From Cranoglanis bouderius (lineage: Eukaryota > Chordata > Actinopteri > Siluriformes > Cranoglanididae): a stretch of DNA of 64,000 bases. The stretch spans positions 22,893,904 through 22,957,903 of the forward strand of contig CM042536.1 of assembly GCA_023630585.1 (NCBI GenBank), written 5' to 3'. A model generated the notes under the pieces. That model was not told the origin of the DNA, did no database searches, and was given only the letters and a program-made list of their open reading frames with translations. Position 1 is the first letter of the stretch, and every line of letters begins with the position of its first letter. Of the stretch, positions 60,856-64,000 are shown in pieces. Both the position numbers and the translations under genes were made by a program.

Positions 60856-63340
60856 CAGTTTTTTTCAACTGCTTACACACCAAATCCTTACTTTTCACAC
60901 AATTTCTGAAACCTGACACTCAAACAGCAGAACCACATACCAAATCTACAAAACCATATGCTAATTTTTGGCCTTTGACTCAGTTTTCAATTTCATAAAA
61001 CACTTTTTGCAAAACACAACACACAATTCTCTATGTAACACACAAATATCTAACAGGAAGTATCTTGATTTCCTTTTTCAAACACAACCAATCAAAATGC
61101 CACACTAATTCATCAGTGCCTCACACTAACTCTTCACATGTGCAAACACTCATTGCTTTACTTAACACCAACTAATCATGGCTTTAGAATAGGCCTATAA
61201 GTAGGCCAAAGGTCAAGTTATAGGTTTTGAACAATGGATGCAAACAATGCAGACAGATTAAGGGGAGTTGGAGGGAGAGCCAGAGGATGAGGCAGAGTTC
61301 GAGTTAGAGGAGGAGGAGTTGGAAGGGGAGCAAGGGGAGGAAGAGGAGGAGGTCAAAGACCAGGAACAAGAAGAGTGGTCTCTGATGAGATTAGGGCTAC
61401 TATCATTGATCATGTGATCAACCATGGTCTAACAATGAGAGAGGCTGGACAGAGAGTCCAGCCTAATTTGAGTCGATTTACAGTGGCGGGTATAATTCGA
61501 ACCTTTAGAAATGATAACAGGTATGTAACAATTTACTGTAATGTACATGTTCTAATGTACACATAATAGCTATTTCAGCATAACATACGGTATACTATAA
61601 TACATATATTTTAGCACCCATGCATCCATTTACTGTAGTGCACTGCACAATTGGTCACAGTCTGGTGAGTTATCATACTGTACAACAGTACAGCTCAATG
61701 TAAGAAGACATTCTGACTATATTGTATAAAATAGTATGTATTATGTTACAGTTTATGGCATACACACACTATTCTTGAATCTTCTACAGAGTAGCAAGGC
61801 GAAGGTTTCATGGTGGGCGAGGTCACAAGTTCACTGAAGAGCAAGAGACGGCTATCGTGAATTTGGTTTTGGCCAGTGCTATAAGAATTCGTGAAATATG
61901 CAATCATATCCTTAATGATGCCACAATTTTTGCTAACATAAATGCTGTGAGCCCCTCAACAATACATCGTGTCCTCCAGAGAAATCAACTGAGAATGAAA
62001 CAGCTGTATAAGGTCCCATTTGAAAGGAACTGTGACAGAGTCAAGAACCTTCGACATGACTTTGTGGAGGTATGCATACAACACTTTCTCCAATATATCA
62101 GAATTGCACCTACCAAGTCAAGCTATTGGGTTGTGCATATACTGATCTACATGTTATTTTGTCTTTTACAGAGAATTTTGGAGATGGATGCCCATGCTAT
62201 CATCCATGAATACATTTATATGGATGAGGTGGGCTTCAATCTCCGCAAAACCAGAAGAAGGGGGAGAAATGTCATTGGACGAAGGGCCATTGTCAATGTT
62301 CCTGGACAATGTGGCGGAAACATTACAATGTGTGCTGCAATTACACAGAATGGTGTCCTGCACCATCATGCCAGACTTGGCCCCTATAAGACTGATCACA
62401 TCATACGTTTTCTGGATGCTGTTCATGATATGCTTGTTCAAGGTCTGAAGAATGAAGACCAGGCAAGATTTGTCATCATCTGGGATAATGTCAGCTTTCA
62501 TCGCGCCCATCAGGTCCAAAACTGGTTTGTTACTCATCCCCATTTTTCTGTTGTCTACCTGTCTCGACATTCACCATTTCTAAACCCTATAGAGGAATTT
62601 TTCTCCACATGGCGCTGGAAAGTGTATGATCGTCATCCCTATGTCAACATGACACTTCTCCAGGCAATGGAGGAGGCATGTGGATACATTGATGCCGCCT
62701 CCATCCAAGGTTGGATACGCCATACAAGGAGGTTCTTTCCACAGTGTCTGGCAAGAGAGAACATAGCATGTGACGTGGATGAAGTATTCTGGCCGGACCC
62801 AGCCCGGAGGAGGGATTGAGCCTAGATGCACCCATCCATCGCACACGCACACAATTCCTTTGGAATAATCACCTTTTTTCAAAATTATGTTTGGATTCTG
62901 TCCAACTACACATTGTTGTATTTCTTTTATTTTCTCTAGTACTGTATTCACAACCACAAATGCTTACAGTAAAAAAATTAATAGTTTGGCTTCGATCTTG
63001 CTTTCGTATTTACTGTGAATTTTTCAAATCTCTCTGACCATTACTTTCGATCTTGTACAGAAATGTCCATAGGAGCTCATGAAAGAAGAGCTTTAGGTTT
63101 TGAATTACTGTGTGTATATGACATATCCAAAAATATATTATTATGGCAAAAGTGTTTGCAACGTAAGACAGATGTTTGCTTTTGAGATGTGTTTGTGATC
63201 TTTTGAATGCAGTGTGTCATTTTGCAAGAGATGTGAGGCATTTTGCATTTTGTGTGTGCAATTCTTGGATTTGTGTGTTAAGTTTTGAAAAAAAGAGGTA
63301 AAGTTTAGAAAATGTGTGTAAGCAGTTGAAAAAAAAACTG
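60856..63340 (+). mobile_element. IS630/Tc1/mariner-type element G (2.5 kb), nearly intact
   Basis: Left end CAGTTTTTTTCAACTGCTTA then CACAC; right end GTGTGTAAGCAGTTGAAAAA then AAAACTG: short inverted repeats of ~26 bp that differ only in the length of the T run. TA flanks both ends (60854-60855, 63341-63342), indicating a TA target. Sub-terminal regions are AC-rich at left and GT-rich at right, a looser inverted relationship over ~200 bp. It encodes one transposase gene with two introns. Different from all other elements in the window in termini, gene structure and catalytic spacing. Confidence 0.92.
61234..62819 (+). pseudogene. Intron-containing DDE transposase, one nonsense codon
   Basis: Spliced frame: 61234-61520, 61790-62069, 62172-62819; 1,215 nt, 404 codons plus TGA. 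Junctions are AACAG|GTATGT, CTACAG|AG, GGAG|GTATGC, TTTACAG|AG, and the frame is kept across both. Codon 19 is TGA (61288-61290), where CGA fits the surrounding Arg-Gly-rich N-terminus; it is the only lesion I see. A helix-turn-helix region (LTMREAGQRVQPNLSRFTVA) leads to a second one and the RNQLRMKQLYKVPFERN linker. The DDE_3-type catalytic core has D~207 (YIYMDEVGFNL), D~294 (VIIWDNVSFHRA) and E~330 (LNPIEEFF), 35 residues between the last two. A conserved WPDPARRRD end closes it. If the stop is read through, or translation starts at a later ATG, protein could still be made. Family name uncertain; DD35E spacing recalls the Traveler-type group, unverified. Confidence 0.85.
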
Positions 63341-63474
63341 TAATAACACTTTTGCAATGAATGGAAAGTCACATTAGCAGCTTATCTGGTAAGCTAGTTT
63401 ACAAAACTAGCTTGCTAGTTTATCAAACTGATGTACAAAACTTAACTAGCTTGCTAATGTAATGAATTGATACA
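63341..63474. other. Spacer between elements G and F
   Basis: About 130 bp with a short direct repeat of ACTAGCTTGCTA words (63404-63455). Confidence 0.5.
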
Positions 63475-64000
63475 CAGTGGATATAAAAAGTCTACACACC
63501 TCTGTTAAAATGGGAGGTTTTTGCAATGTAAATTTTAACCTATTAATTAAAGTGAAAAACTATAAGAATCATTTTAGGGGAAAAAATCTTTTTTGGGTAA
63601 GTCAATCAGTTTGGCACATATTGACTTAGCAATATTTTGCCATTCTTCCTTGCAAAAGCTTTCTAACTCTGTCAGATTGGCTGGGCATCTCCTGTACACA
63701 GCCCTCTTCAGGTCACCCCACAGATTTTTGATTGGATTTGGATCTGGTCTCTGGCTGGGCCATTCCAAAACCTTGAACCTTGAACAAATCCTTTGTTGAT
63801 CTGGAGGTTTGCTTTGGGTCGTTGTCATGCTGAAAGTGTTTTAGCAGAAGCCTTAAGGTTTTAAGATGGTATTTGGAGCTATTCATTATTCCCTCCACCC
63901 TGATTAAAGCCCCATTTCCAACTGGAAAAAAAAACACCCCCCAAAGTATGATGCTGCAACCACTATGCTTCCCCGTGGGGATGGTGTTCTTTTGGTAATG
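63475..64000 (-). mobile_element. Tc1-like element F, cut by window edge
   Basis: Left end CAGTGGATATAAAAAGTCTA then CACACCTCTGTTAAAATG, the same terminus as element E. The TA is displaced: CA precedes the end, with TA two bases further out. The transposase is read on the minus strand, opposite to E. The rest lies beyond the window. Confidence 0.9.
63574..63937 (-). pseudogene. Transposase C-terminal part of element F
   Basis: Two overlapping minus frames: FQHDNDPKQTSRSTKDLFKV (second catalytic Asp region, 63713-63937), then, after a frame change near 63770, VLEWPSQRPDPNPIKNLWGD and LKRAVYRRCPANLTELESFC (63574-63828). The third catalytic residue is Lys (NPIKNLWG) where Glu is expected, so the copy is inactive even apart from the frameshift. 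Confidence 0.88.

Noticed and set aside
62166..62957. Minus-strand frames of 125-134 codons over element G
   Set aside because: Antisense of the transposase exon 3.

Overview
The window is vertebrate nuclear DNA, almost certainly from a teleost fish. The grounds are AT-rich intergenic sequence, very long dinucleotide microsatellites, several Tc1-like DNA transposons of kinds typical of fish, a LINE fragment with a fish-type 3' tail, and two recognisable fish/vertebrate genes with GT-AG introns. The dispersed repeats look otophysan, perhaps catfish; that is an impression from memory, not a proof.

Only two host genes can be supported, both on the + strand and close together. Kinocilin (kncn) is assembled here from five coding exons (7966-8113, 11108-11176, 11259-11330, 15216-15306, 20244-20313) and gives an uninterrupted 149-residue two-helix membrane protein of the hair-cell kinocilium. 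About 2 kb downstream is an intronless coding region for a 206-residue two-helix protein (22168-22788) that I assign to tmem275. From memory the two genes also lie close together in mammals. About 3.1 kb upstream of the kncn ATG is a GC-rich block with an X-box-like RFX motif, a plausible ciliary-gene promoter.

Layout: 1-4.7 kb is AT-rich flank with a dispersed repeat and a truncated LINE. 4.7-8.0 kb is the putative kncn upstream region, including a 0.5 kb minisatellite. 8.0-20.8 kb is kncn, whose introns hold two Tc1-like elements, a large inverted duplication, a GGAT array and a ~32 bp minisatellite. 22.1-23.6 kb is tmem275 followed by decayed tandem copies of its own 3' end. 23.6-60.8 kb has no gene I can support; it holds Tc1-like copies (35.9-37.5, 38.2-39.1, 51.0-51.4, 57.9-59.2 kb), a MITE (44.5-45.0 kb), dispersed repeats and microsatellites. 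60.86-63.34 kb is a different, nearly intact IS630/Tc1-type transposon whose transposase gene has two introns. A last Tc1-like element runs off the right edge.

The most unusual points are the palindromic duplication around the Tc1 copy at 16-17.7 kb, the serial decayed copies of the tmem275 C-terminal coding end, the intron-containing transposase with one nonsense codon, and the X-box upstream of a kinocilium gene. I saw no operon-like or otherwise new multi-gene system. In the entries, R1 and R2 are local labels for two dispersed repeat families whose formal names I do not know.
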